IMG/VR virus record: IMGVR_UViG_3300037861_000279
Coordinates: 1 to 56,298 of that record
Strand: one strand, 5' to 3'
Length of the DNA stretch: 56,298 bases
Source: a virus
Under the pieces are notes generated by a model, which saw only the letters and a list, made by a program, of their open reading frames with translations, did no database searches and had not been told where the DNA came from. The position numbers and the translations under genes were made by a program. Every line of letters starts with the position of its first letter. Within the stretch, counting starts at the first letter, position 1. Shown here one piece after another: positions 47,790-56,298 of the stretch.

Positions 47790-48862
47790 TGGCCGAATTA
47801 ACGCTCAACACTTCTAATGTGATAGTGAGATCCCAGGGGATAGTAAGTATATTCCCTGGTGCTCCTTTAGACTATGACAAGCTGATCACCATCAAATGGT
47901 ATGGTGACGGTGATGATGTGGTCTCGGGCTCAGAAGGCTCATTCAATCCCAATAAATCAGACAACACAACTCACATGGTTGCAGCCTCAGAGGGCTTCTA
48001 TGTAGAGTATATATTGCACGATCTCGCTCCAACCAACATGACAGCAGATAGTTATGGTGAGATGTGGATCGATGCCAACAAGTCAAATTGGATTGCCTGG
48101 TCTGATATTGGAAGTCTTGATTTCACGATTAAAAGGTCCAATGTCGCAGGCAACATGCCTCTCGATTGGAAGGGCTTTGTCCACAATATTCAAAAGCTGG
48201 AGAGTAAGGTTATTGCCTACGGGACCAAGGGCGTTTCTATCCTTACCCCTGCAGGGAAAGCCTACGGGTTGAACACAATACACAAGGTAGGGTTAAAGGG
48301 CAGAGACTCTTTTGCCGGCAACGACTCTGTACATTATTTCATTGATAGTCTCGGGTGCATGTACAGCCTGTCGGATAAACTCAAGAAGCTTGATTACAGG
48401 GAATACTTTTCCCTTATGACTAATCCGGTCATGACCTTCGACGAGGAACAAAACCTCTTGTATATTTGTGATGGCGCCATTGGTTACATCTATTCGCCTG
48501 AATCAAAAAGCCTGGGAGCAGGCCCAGTGAATGTAACAGGGACATCCTCATCCTCTGGGATGATTACGGTACCAACGTTTGAGATATGTACAGACATTTA
48601 TGACTTCGGAACCAGGCGGATGAAGACTATCTACCAGTTTGAACTTGGAACAGATGTCACTGGCATCCTGTCTGCAGCTCTGGATTACAGGGAAGAAAAA
48701 TCTTCTCCATTCACCACCACACCGTGGGAGAAGGTAAAAGGTCGGGCAACTGCCAAAATAATCCGGAAAGGGGTTGAATTCAGGTTCAGGGCAAGGCTCG
48801 GTTCGTATGAAGATATGGAGCTGGATAATCTTACAATTGACGGTGACATTCACGTTCACTAG
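47789..48862 (+). CDS. Tail protein, C-terminal half of a split gene
   Basis: 357 residues. NKSNWIAWSDIGSLDFTIKRSNVAGNMPLDWKG and ESKVIAYGTKGVSILTP, then RDSFAGNDSVHYFIDSLG and YNDFGTRRMKTIYQFEL-like segments, correspond to the second half of the propeller-like tail protein whose first half is at 44499-45128. Together the halves would be about 566 residues. Each has its own start, so the two chains could still assemble together. Confidence 0.65.
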   Translation: MAELTLNTSNVIVRSQGIVSIFPGAPLDYDKLITIKWYGDGDDVVSGSEGSFNPNKSDNTTHMVAASEGFYVEYILHDLAPTNMTADSYGEMWIDANKSNWIAWSDIGSLDFTIKRSNVAGNMPLDWKGFVHNIQKLESKVIAYGTKGVSILTPAGKAYGLNTIHKVGLKGRDSFAGNDSVHYFIDSLGCMYSLSDKLKKLDYREYFSLMTNPVMTFDEEQNLLYICDGAIGYIYSPESKSLGAGPVNVTGTSSSSGMITVPTFEICTDIYDFGTRRMKTIYQFELGTDVTGILSAALDYREEKSSPFTTTPWEKVKGRATAKIIRKGVEFRFRARLGSYEDMELDNLTIDGDIHVH

Positions 48863-48871
48863 GGAGAAGGC

Positions 48872-49204
48872 ATGGATCAAGAAGTTAAAGACTACATCGA
48901 CACAAAAATTGAAGGGCTCTACTTGTCACTGACAGAAATAGTCGGGAATGCAATGGCTCACCAGGCCTTTTGCAACAAGGTCAATTCCAAATTTTATAAA
49001 GACTACCCCGAGTTCAAAGACAAAAAAGAAATTGTGGCCTCTGTCGTTGAGATGATGGACGGAAAAGACCCAGGATCTGAGTACGATAAAATTCTGGAAT
49101 TAGCAGTTCCAAAGATCAGAGAGCGCATTGCGATGACCCAGGGAATGAACATGACCTCTGTCGATCCTCCAAAGAACAGGGACTTCGGGAATGGTGCGCT
49201 ATAA
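48872..49204 (+). CDS. Hypothetical tail-region protein (110 aa)
   Basis: 110 residues, DYIDTKIEGLYLSLTEIVG, then helical KDKKEIVASVVEMMDGKDPGSEYDKILELAV. GGGAGAAGGC precedes the ATG, and the stop overlaps the next ATG (TAATG). No family recognised. Confidence 0.55.
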   Translation: MDQEVKDYIDTKIEGLYLSLTEIVGNAMAHQAFCNKVNSKFYKDYPEFKDKKEIVASVVEMMDGKDPGSEYDKILELAVPKIRERIAMTQGMNMTSVDPPKNRDFGNGAL

Positions 49205-49641
49205 TGTTTATCGAACTGATACAAAAGCAGATCCCTGTTTTCTGGGACACCATTAAGTATGCCTGCGTAAATGCGAACGTTTTGCACAAGGACAATTATC
49301 TTCCTTACTTCAATGAGCTCCTTCATGCCCTGCTATCAAGCAAGGCCCAGTGCTTTGTCCGTCTTGATGAGAACAGGGTTATTATTGGGGTTTTAGTTAC
49401 TCGTATAAAAGGCAACAAAGTTACCGGAGAAAAAGAACTCCTCCTTGAGAGCGCATACTCGTTTAAGCCAGAACCACAGGAAACCTGGCAGAGAGACTTT
49501 GATGTTGTTCTGAAGCTGGCGTTAAAGCGAGGCTGCACCAAACTCACCTTTGTAACAAACAATCCAAAGCTCGCCAGTCTCGGCCTGAGTGTTGGGTGTA
49601 AAGAAGTTTCTAGATCGTATGAATATCCGATAGGAGGTTGA
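49204..49641 (+). CDS. GNAT-like acyltransferase-fold protein
   Basis: 145 residues. IPVFWDTIKYACVNANVL, RLDENRVIIGVLVTRIKGNKVTGEKELLLESAYSF, and KLALKRGCTKLTFVTNNPKLASLGLSVGCKEV fit the GNAT-like proteins found in tail regions of podoviruses; the fold lacks the Q/R-x-x-G-x-G/A acetyl-CoA loop, so it may be inactive or use another donor. Position just before ejection-like genes suggests a virion or assembly role. Confidence 0.6.
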   Translation: MFIELIQKQIPVFWDTIKYACVNANVLHKDNYLPYFNELLHALLSSKAQCFVRLDENRVIIGVLVTRIKGNKVTGEKELLLESAYSFKPEPQETWQRDFDVVLKLALKRGCTKLTFVTNNPKLASLGLSVGCKEVSRSYEYPIGG

Positions 49642-49642
49642 C

Positions 49643-50563
49643 ATGGGTGGAGGTGGTGGCGGTGGTGGTGACAGTGAAACAACGATACGATACGCAAGTT
49701 ATATCGAAACTAATCATAAAGCTTTCCTGAATGAGACCCAGGCCCAAAGAATAAAAGCTGTGGCGGCTGATCCTTTTGCAGGGTATTCCGACATCGAAGT
49801 AGACAGTGCGTTTTTTGGTGCAGGTTATGCCATCACCAGCTTTCCGTCCCTGTACGATATGTATGGGAAGTTCATGGCTGGGTTGGACATTGATGCCCTC
49901 TACACCCAGGTTCTAGATCACGTTGTCAACAACCCTGTCGTCGGGGATCTAGTCGGAGCAGAGGCAGCACTGATGCAGGATGACATCGAGGCGAACTCAT
50001 ACCCGAGGCTGGAGCTGGGGGCAAGAGACCTGAACTCCTCCAATGGCAGCACTATGCTCGTTGCGAAGGCTCTTGTCGAGGACGCAAAGGTAAAGTCTCT
50101 TTCTAAATTCAGCGCACAACTTAAATACAACCTAATCCCAGTTGCCCAAGGGGTTTGGCAGACACACCTCGAGTGGAATAAAGGCGTGGTCGGGATGTAC
50201 TCTGAGATCATGAAGTTCTACTTCTCCTCAAAAGCAGATATCGACGAAATCAATTACGCAATGGCGGCTAAAAGTGCATTATGGCCATTCACAGTGTTGG
50301 ATTTCGAGCGAGCAGCTCTCGGGGCCTTGCAAGGTGCAACCGTCCAAAAGACTGATGTTGCTGGTGCTTCTACCGCATCAAGGGTTTTAAGTGGGGCCTT
50401 GAGTGGAGCAGCAATGGGGGCAATGGTAGGGAACCAGATAGCTCCAGCTGTTACAGCAGGTTCTGCAGCCGCCCAGGGTGGTGCAGCCGTGTCAGCTGGT
50501 GGTGCAGGTTGGGGTGCGGCAGGCGGAGCAGTCCTTGGAATTGGAGCCGCCTTAACCTATTGA
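49643..50563 (+). CDS. Ejection-type internal virion protein, paralogue 1
   Basis: 306 residues. A polyglycine start (MGGGGGGGGDSETTIRYASYIE), conserved DLNSSNGSTMLVAKALVEDAK and WPFTVLDFERAALGAL, and a Gly/Ala-rich zipper tail of about 75 residues (SGAAMGAMVGNQIAP, AAGGAVLGIGAAL). Closely related to the next gene. The Gly-zipper tail is typical of membrane-inserting ejection proteins of short-tailed phages. Starts one base after the GNAT-like gene. Confidence 0.65.
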   Translation: MGGGGGGGGDSETTIRYASYIETNHKAFLNETQAQRIKAVAADPFAGYSDIEVDSAFFGAGYAITSFPSLYDMYGKFMAGLDIDALYTQVLDHVVNNPVVGDLVGAEAALMQDDIEANSYPRLELGARDLNSSNGSTMLVAKALVEDAKVKSLSKFSAQLKYNLIPVAQGVWQTHLEWNKGVVGMYSEIMKFYFSSKADIDEINYAMAAKSALWPFTVLDFERAALGALQGATVQKTDVAGASTASRVLSGALSGAAMGAMVGNQIAPAVTAGSAAAQGGAAVSAGGAGWGAAGGAVLGIGAALTY

Positions 50564-50578
50564 TATACCTGGAGAAAC

Positions 50579-51433
50579 ATGGGTGGAAGCAGCAGTAGCT
50601 CAGATTCTGAAGACACGGTAAGGTTTGCCTCGTATATCGAGAGCAAACACAAATCTGCTATCCAAGAGGCCGTTACCACAAGAGAAAAGATTATAGAGCA
50701 TTCTCCCTATGCCGGATATTCATCGTTGTCTGCTGACGATGCGTTTTTCGGCATAGGTTTTATGGTGAGCAGCTTCCCCTCCCTTTATGACACTTTCGGG
50801 AAAAATCTTGCTGGACTAGATATCGACTCATTGTTCACAAGTGCCGTCTCCGCAAAGATGTCTGACTCCGAAGATGTCCTTAGGTCAGAACTTGCTCTCA
50901 TTGACGATTCTATTGAGCAGATGCAGGAACATAAGCTTTCTGCTAGAGATCTTAACGCAACAAACGGAAGCACTTTTTTAATGGGCAGTGCAACCATTGA
51001 ACAGAACAGGATAACCAAGACAACCGACTTCCGGATTGCCATTAGGTATGGCCTGATTGCTGGGGTTGTTTCTTCATGGACCGGTACGTTGAGCTGGAAT
51101 GAAGATTTGGTTAAAAGATATGCTCAGAGTTTAAGAGATTATTACCTCTGTCGAGTTAATGCAGATGATTTTGGCTACAAGACTGAATCTAACGATACTC
51201 TTTGGCCCATAACTGTCCTCGACTTTGAGAGGAATATGCTCGCAGCAATGACAGGTTCTAGGGCATCAAAGGCAATGACCGAGAAAGAACGGTCTAATAT
51301 TTCCAAGGCCTTCCTGGTAGCAAGCCATACGGCAACTGGAGCACAGGTTGGCTCTATGTTTGGCCCATATGGTACAATCGTTGGTGGAGCTGTAGGTTTC
51401 GTGGTAGGTATGGCAGTAATGTTACTAGAATAG
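50579..51433 (+). CDS. Ejection-type internal virion protein, paralogue 2
   Basis: 284 residues. It aligns end to end with the preceding 306-residue protein (MGGSSSSSDSEDTVRFASYIE; DLNATNGSTFLMGSATIEQ; WPITVLDFERNMLAAMTG) and ends in a Gly-rich hydrophobic stretch (GAQVGSMFGPYGTIVGGAVG). Tandem duplication of one ancestral gene is clear. TGGAGAAAC just precedes the ATG. Confidence 0.65.
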   Translation: MGGSSSSSDSEDTVRFASYIESKHKSAIQEAVTTREKIIEHSPYAGYSSLSADDAFFGIGFMVSSFPSLYDTFGKNLAGLDIDSLFTSAVSAKMSDSEDVLRSELALIDDSIEQMQEHKLSARDLNATNGSTFLMGSATIEQNRITKTTDFRIAIRYGLIAGVVSSWTGTLSWNEDLVKRYAQSLRDYYLCRVNADDFGYKTESNDTLWPITVLDFERNMLAAMTGSRASKAMTEKERSNISKAFLVASHTATGAQVGSMFGPYGTIVGGAVGFVVGMAVMLLE

Positions 51434-51445
51434 GAGACAAAAACG

Positions 51446-52474
51446 ATGGCATCGGTAGAAAGAAGTTCAGCATTAAGAAGACTGTCTGGAACAAAGAAAG
51501 GTGTCGATCTTTCCCTCCCGACAGCAGGCGATAACCAACAGCAATTATTGGAGCGTAAATCTGGCCTTCCTCCGGCAACTGAGGAAAAGAAGCCCATGTC
51601 CCTAGACGGCAGTTTGTCTGGACCTGCAGCCGAAGGACCGACTGCCCCTGGAGGCCCGACCGTACCTGATAGGGGTGCAACCGTCCTGGGGATTCCTGTG
51701 AATAAGTTCTCTCAACTGGCTGGAGGTGCTGGCTTTGCATTGAACCCACGTACCCCAATGGGACGACTGGGAGGCTTTGTTTCAAGAGTGGCGAGCCGAG
51801 AACTTGCCAAGGAAGACCGGAACGTAATCAGGACCGAAGACCGAGCCAACAAACTCGAGGACAGAACGGCCAAGTGGGCTCACGAAGAAGAGGTCAGTGA
51901 TGAAAGGGTTGCAGCTGAAGAAGTACGATATAAGCGAAGGCAGGATGAGAGTGAGACACAGTACCAACGGAGACTCGAAAACACTGAGCTTGGCATGTAC
52001 AAAAATGATCCAGAGGGATACGAAAAGTTCAAACAAGCTGGCAGAGCAGACAAGACAACCTCTCTTCTGACTAATTTTCAAGCTGCCAAGGCGGATGGAT
52101 ATCAGGGATCACTGTCAGACTGGAAGGCCGTTGGCAAGGAAGGTTCCAAAGACGCAGACCCTATGAAAGCCGCAACGACCACGCTCAGTAGGTACAAAGG
52201 TGCTATTAATGATGAGGGTGGTAATGTCAGGCCTATGGACAACTTGAAGAAGTTAGCCACCTCTGGAGATAGGGTGGCGATGACTGAGTATATCGACGTA
52301 GCACAGGCTTTTAATATCCTGCCAGAAGGCACATTGAGACCTGTTCAAAACAACGTCACCAAGGAAAAGCTCTTCTTCAATGAAGAGTCAAACTCCTATT
52401 ATGACATTAATGGGAAGCAGGTCAAAGTGGCCAAGGCTAAAACAAAACAACCAGCTGACATGAAGGCACATTAA
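51446..52474 (+). CDS. Coiled-coil internal virion-type protein
   Basis: 342 residues. Pro/Gly-rich N-terminus (about 35-85), KNEDRANKLEDRTAKWAHEEE-like charged helix (about 120-180, with a long E/R/K coiled-coil), and a compact C-terminal half (GSLSDWKAVGKEGSKDADPMK, LATSGDRVAMTEYIDV). It directly precedes the giant gene and shares its operon, so it probably packages with, or anchors, the giant protein. No named family. Its TAA is immediately followed by the giant gene's ATG (TAAATG, no overlap). Confidence 0.6.
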   Translation: MASVERSSALRRLSGTKKGVDLSLPTAGDNQQQLLERKSGLPPATEEKKPMSLDGSLSGPAAEGPTAPGGPTVPDRGATVLGIPVNKFSQLAGGAGFALNPRTPMGRLGGFVSRVASRELAKEDRNVIRTEDRANKLEDRTAKWAHEEEVSDERVAAEEVRYKRRQDESETQYQRRLENTELGMYKNDPEGYEKFKQAGRADKTTSLLTNFQAAKADGYQGSLSDWKAVGKEGSKDADPMKAATTTLSRYKGAINDEGGNVRPMDNLKKLATSGDRVAMTEYIDVAQAFNILPEGTLRPVQNNVTKEKLFFNEESNSYYDINGKQVKVAKAKTKQPADMKAH

Positions 52475-55400
52475 ATGGCACTTAAACAAGGATTCACCGA
52501 TGGTTGGGCTACCGATGAAGATGTCGAGACTGCTGAGTTAAGCAAACAGACTGCTGATGTCAGCAAACAGACCGATGATACTCTTTCTTCCGACTTCTCT
52601 GACGGGTGGTCTACAGCTGAACCTGTTGCAGAACCTGAACTGGAGACCGGAACAAAGCCCGAGGATTATAGTAGATCTCTGGCCGTTGGTTTAAACAGAT
52701 TTGGTCAAACCATTGGCCGAGCTATCGATGTCGTCGGTAATGTTGATCCGACAGGTGTCTTGGACAAGGTCGGGCAGGATGTGGAATCCTTCTATAAGAA
52801 AGAGGCAGAAGAGGACCAGGCAGCACTGTCTCCCGCAATGCAAGCGGCACAGGAGTTGAAGTACACCACCGATGTCGAGGAGTCATGGAAAGAGGCGCCA
52901 CTCAAAAACTTCATGAGTATTTTCCAAGGCGATGCCTGGAAGAGTCCCGAGAAGGTGGCTGGCAGTTTGCTGCAGTCAGCACCTAGTACCATCGTCGGTA
53001 TGGGAACCGGTATGGGTATCACTCAGGGCTTGATTAAAGAGAGCGCCAAGTTGGTGGCAGACAAGCTGATCAAGAAGGGCATCTCTAGTGGCCTGGCTGG
53101 TGTAATCGGTGGTTTCATTGGAGAGGGTGGAACTGCATCTATCGAGACTGGAAAAGATGTGTACGACTTGGTCATCACCGCACCATTGGAGGTTATCTCC
53201 AAAACTCCTGAATATCAAAAAGCATACGAAGCACTCTCCGGTGAGAAATTAACTGAGAAAGAAAAAGAAAAGCAAGCCAGAGAACTTGTAGCTGACCATG
53301 CCGCCATGAAATCGATGGCAAAGGTGTTTGCTGCGACAGGAATGCTCGGGAGTGTCTCCGGCCATTACATGGGTAAACTCATTGGTGGTGAGGCAACCGG
53401 AGGTGTAGCCAAGAAGGTATTGATCGGTGCCGGAACTGAGGGACTGCAGGAAACACCACAGAGCGGGTTCGAAATAGTCGAGCAGAACTTACAAAAGAAA
53501 AAATTCGTCAACCCAGAGCAAGACATCTGGGAGGGAGTCAAGGAGGGATCTGTCGAGGGTGGTGTTCAAGGAATGGCCATGGGCGGAGGTATGGCAAGTA
53601 TCCCTGCCGTTCTAAGCAGAGGTGGAGTTCAGGAAGAAAAGCGCATCGACAACTCTGCCCTCACAACCCTCAAGGAGGGTGGCCACATCATCTCAGATGA
53701 CTCTGCAGCCGGCGTGGACATCCTCGGGGGTTTCGGATTCGTTAATCAGCCTCTTGATACGGTTATAGAATCCCTGGCCGATGCCCCGATAGAGGTCTTG
53801 ATGGAAAGACTCACTGACGATGTTCTTTCCTCAGAGCATTTCCAGAACATTATTGGCGAGCTGGAAGAATCTGGCGTGAATGTAGAAGACGATGCCGAAG
53901 TCAAGCAGGCCATAATCGAAAGGGTTATTCCGACAATGCAGATGAGCTTGCAGGTTGGTCTCGCAACCTCCAACATGACAACAGTCCAAAAGAGACAGGT
54001 GATCTCAGACCTGAATAACGCAGAGGATCCCAGTGCCAGGGTTAAGGCCGTTGAACAAATAGAGAAAGCGATTGAGAATAAAAAAGTTGCTCAGTCTTGG
54101 GCGAATACTGCTCTTGATAAGATTGATAAAGGGGCAGAGATTGTCCTCGATCAAAGCTTCATCGACTTCGCAGCACAAGACGAGGGAACCCTATCAAGCT
54201 TACGAGAGGAAAGTGTCGGGAATGCCAATGCCGAATATGCCGGAGAGCTGCAGCGTAAACTGAACAACTTGGAGGCACACAAGAATCCTTCCGATAGTGT
54301 CAAGTCAAACATCATACAGATCAAACACCAGATCGGTCAGCTGGAGGAAGGTCTCAAGCAGAACAGGTTCAATATTCTCAAAGCAAAAGCAGAGGGAACC
54401 CCAGCTGAATCTATTACTGTTGATGGTGTTCAGCAAAAGGTTGATGGTATCGAACCGGAGCTTTTAACCTCTGAAGAGCAAATAGAATATGTCGCTTTAA
54501 AGAAAGAGTTCGGCCAGGAAGCTGCAAAGGCACCAGAGAATCAAATCCCAGCCGGAGAAAGTAAAACTGCCGAGCAGGAATCGACTGACAAAGCAGTTAA
54601 GAAAAAAGAGGACTCCTCATCACCAGGGAGTGCCGAGAGTGATCTTCTCTTGGATATGGCAGAAGAGGCCGAGGCTGTTCAGGAAGGTGAGAACACAAAA
54701 AAACGAAAGGCAGACTTCGAAAAGCTATCTGGAGTTGCCTCCGACAAGGCGAAGGTACCTCTTGCTCCAGCTAAAGGTGCAGTTGTCGATGCTGAACTTA
54801 CAAAAGGGGATCCTGTTTCCACCTCCGAGACAACTCCTCGACAACGCAAGGCCCAGAAGAGATTGGATGAGCTTGCTGAAAAAGCAAAGTCATATACTTT
54901 GACTCCGATGGATATGGTTGAGCGTGACGATCTCAATGATGAACTGAAGTCCGGTGTGAAGTATTCCATCAAGGTTCAGGAAGACAGGACCATAAGCAAG
55001 GAAACCACCTTTAACGAGAACCTCTTTGTGTATCTGGATCCCATTAACTCTTCGCAAATGGAAGAGAGGATGGGTAGAGAAAAACTACTGAAACGACATT
55101 CACACGACAATATAGAACACACTTCATCACAATTTGGTGGCTGGAGGGTTTTGTATAAAAACGACAACGGTGACATCGTAGGCTCAATACAAGGTGTGAA
55201 AAATCCGAACAGTGGAGAGGTTATTGTCTCCAATGCCTATGTTCGTCCAGACTTTAGAAGGAAGGGTATCGGAAAAACCCTGATGGAAGAGGCTGAAAAA
55301 AGGTTCAAGAACATAACTCTCAGCGGGGATAATTCAATAACGGGTGCGGCACTGGTGGATAGTGTTGTCAATAAAGAGCAGTATTCCGTGGAGGACTCCA

Positions 55401-56298
55401 CCGGATCGCCAGTAACAATCGAGTCAGTGCGGCAGGCCTTCCCTGGACAGACGGTAAACGAAGGTGCCGATGGTAGCTTCATAGTGCACACCACAGGGGG
55501 GATGGTTGTTACGGTCCATCCGAATGCTGACATCGAAGTTGATGCGACTACTGCATCTGCCGCATACCAGAAGACGATCAAGCCTGGCACCAAAGCAGCA
55601 GGCTCTTTCCAGATGATAGGGGGGAAAGCTGTTATCCAGTTGTCCAAAGAAGCTGGCACCAATCCTCTCAAGCACGAAATATATCATGCCGCCGAGGAAA
55701 TGGTACTCACCCAGGCAGAGATTGAGGCTATTCGTAAGAAACACGGGAACTCTGAGCAACGAGCAGAAGCATACAACAACTGGGATGGCGAGACATCTGC
55801 CCCTCTTTTCCAGAAGATCAAAGAATTTTTCCAACAAGTTGCCAAGGCTCTGGGCCTGAAGGTCGACACCAGTGCTGCAGATTCTCGGAAGGCATTTGGT
55901 AAGATCGAGTCTGGCGAAGTTTGGGCAAGAGACCCCAACGACCCCGATGGTTCTATCTCTGTAGACTATTCTATCCGGTCCTTGCCTGGTACCGAGAAAA
56001 GACTGATCGCCTGGAATGCCGAGCACAAGATGGTCCCTGCTGCCAAAATGAAACAGTACATCAAAGATCTGCAGTCAGTTTCTGCGATGATTCTCGGTGG
56101 ACCAGCATCACTGGATTACATTCCGACCAAAGACATCTACAAGGCACTCAAGGACAATTCGGATCCGCACTACAGAAAATTTCTAGACTTCTCTACCATT
56201 TGCAAGAAGAGACTGGAATTGGCAGCAACCCTCGAAGCTATTCAGTTGAAACTCGGGCGTGGTCTTACTCCAAAAGAAATCTCCGACACCAGGCTACA
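52475..56298 (+). CDS. Giant polyvalent virion-type protein, N-terminal part (continues at 2-8284)
   Basis: ATG 52475 directly follows the previous TAA with no spacer. The frame stays open to the window end and, through the circular joint, to 8284: 11,964 bases, about 3,987 residues. This part holds residues about 1-1275. Residues about 150-390 are Gly/Ala-rich with hydrophobic stretches (VGMGTGMGITQGLI; AGVIGGFIGEGG; GMLGSVSGHYMGKLIGG; GMAMGGGMASIPAVL) like membrane-active ejection proteins. Residues about 430-650 are coiled-coil. A GNAT-like segment spans about 870-945 (YVRPDFRRKGIGKTLMEEAEKRF). A zincin HEIYH is at H1067-H1071. The following block contains the C-terminal part's CxxC module. 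The zincin and GNAT motifs are repeated in the second part, suggesting internal duplication. Delivery into the host is inferred. Confidence 0.88.
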   Translation, partial: MALKQGFTDGWATDEDVETAELSKQTADVSKQTDDTLSSDFSDGWSTAEPVAEPELETGTKPEDYSRSLAVGLNRFGQTIGRAIDVVGNVDPTGVLDKVGQDVESFYKKEAEEDQAALSPAMQAAQELKYTTDVEESWKEAPLKNFMSIFQGDAWKSPEKVAGSLLQSAPSTIVGMGTGMGITQGLIKESAKLVADKLIKKGISSGLAGVIGGFIGEGGTASIETGKDVYDLVITAPLEVISKTPEYQKAYEALSGEKLTEKEKEKQARELVADHAAMKSMAKVFAATGMLGSVSGHYMGKLIGGEATGGVAKKVLIGAGTEGLQETPQSGFEIVEQNLQKKKFVNPEQDIWEGVKEGSVEGGVQGMAMGGGMASIPAVLSRGGVQEEKRIDNSALTTLKEGGHIISDDSAAGVDILGGFGFVNQPLDTVIESLADAPIEVLMERLTDDVLSSEHFQNIIGELEESGVNVEDDAEVKQAIIERVIPTMQMSLQVGLATSNMTTVQKRQVISDLNNAEDPSARVKAVEQIEKAIENKKVAQSWANTALDKIDKGAEIVLDQSFIDFAAQDEGTLSSLREESVGNANAEYAGELQRKLNNLEAHKNPSDSVKSNIIQIKHQIGQLEEGLKQNRFNILKAKAEGTPAESITVDGVQQKVDGIEPELLTSEEQIEYVALKKEFGQEAAKAPENQIPAGESKTAEQESTDKAVKKKEDSSSPGSAESDLLLDMAEEAEAVQEGENTKKRKADFEKLSGVASDKAKVPLAPAKGAVVDAELTKGDPVSTSETTPRQRKAQKRLDELAEKAKSYTLTPMDMVERDDLNDELKSGVKYSIKVQEDRTISKETTFNENLFVYLDPINSSQMEERMGREKLLKRHSHDNIEHTSSQFGGWRVLYKNDNGDIVGSIQGVKNPNSGEVIVSNAYVRPDFRRKGIGKTLMEEAEKRFKNITLSGDNSITGAALVDSVVNKEQYSVEDSTGSPVTIESVRQAFPGQTVNEGADGSFIVHTTGGMVVTVHPNADIEVDATTASAAYQKTIKPGTKAAGSFQMIGGKAVIQLSKEAGTNPLKHEIYHAAEEMVLTQAEIEAIRKKHGNSEQRAEAYNNWDGETSAPLFQKIKEFFQQVAKALGLKVDTSAADSRKAFGKIESGEVWARDPNDPDGSISVDYSIRSLPGTEKRLIAWNAEHKMVPAAKMKQYIKDLQSVSAMILGGPASLDYIPTKDIYKALKDNSDPHYRKFLDFSTICKKRLELAATLEAIQLKLGRGLTPKEISDTRL
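56155..56298. repeat. Terminal overlap, right copy
   Basis: Same 144 bases as 1-144 with one difference (T at 56181 versus C at 27). In the giant protein this changes codon 1236 from Ser to Phe. See the left copy. Confidence 0.95.

Noticed and set aside
1-56298. tRNA genes, CRISPR arrays, insertion sequences
   Set aside because: None were recognised on reading either strand. A tRNAscan/CRISPR run would be decisive, and a short or degenerate element could be missed by eye.

Overview
The window is an essentially complete genome of a tailed bacteriophage assembled as a circle. The last 144 bases (56155-56298) repeat the first 144 bases with one mismatch, so the unique length is about 56,154 bp. 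The order small terminase, large terminase, portal, scaffold, major capsid, head-tail adaptor, tail proteins is that of a dsDNA tailed phage. I see no tape-measure, tail-tube, sheath or baseplate genes. Instead there are ejection-type proteins and one giant protein of about 3,987 residues, which points to a short-tailed, podovirus-like virion. A lipobox lipoprotein, a spanin/holin-like lysis region, DUF2303, DUF551 and a Lar-like protein suggest a Gram-negative, probably proteobacterial host. The host cannot be named from the sequence. I saw no tRNA, CRISPR, IS element, integrase, DNA polymerase, helicase or endolysin.

There are three transcription blocks. (1) Rightward early block, about 13.2-23.4 kb: a small XRE regulator, a PD-(D/E)XK-like nuclease, DUF2303, an HNH protein, a RecE-like exonuclease with a RecT-like annealing-protein candidate, an SbcC/RecF-like ATPase, a replication initiator carrying four 11-bp iterons inside its gene, an AntA/KilAC antirepressor and SSB. 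It ends at two hairpin terminators. (2) Leftward block, from about 34.27 kb down to 23.47 kb: about 26 mostly small genes, many with zinc-ribbon cysteines. It also holds a radical SAM protein, a Gp37/Gp68 (DUF5131) protein, a Mrp-like P-loop ATPase, a Lar-like protein, an HD-like protein and a tiny lipoprotein with CxxCH. Several perfect hairpins lie between its cistrons. (3) Rightward late block, from about 34.7 kb through the contig joint to 13.1 kb: packaging, a Tad2-like (DUF2829) anti-Thoeris candidate, portal, capsid, tail, two tandem paralogous ejection-like proteins, the giant polyvalent protein, two adhesin-like fibres and a lysis cassette. It ends in a strong terminator.

The most distinctive element is the giant gene that spans the contig joint (52475 to the end, then 2-8284). 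It encodes a polyvalent protein with two GNAT-like and two HExxH zincin-like segments, several recurrent phage polyvalent-protein modules and hydrophobic Gly-rich stretches. It directly follows the ejection-like genes, so delivery into the cell with the DNA is the likely model. Other points of interest are a tail gene apparently split in two by a four-gene insert, the in-gene origin, the radical-SAM/Mrp-like cluster, and a structured leader ahead of the leftward operon.
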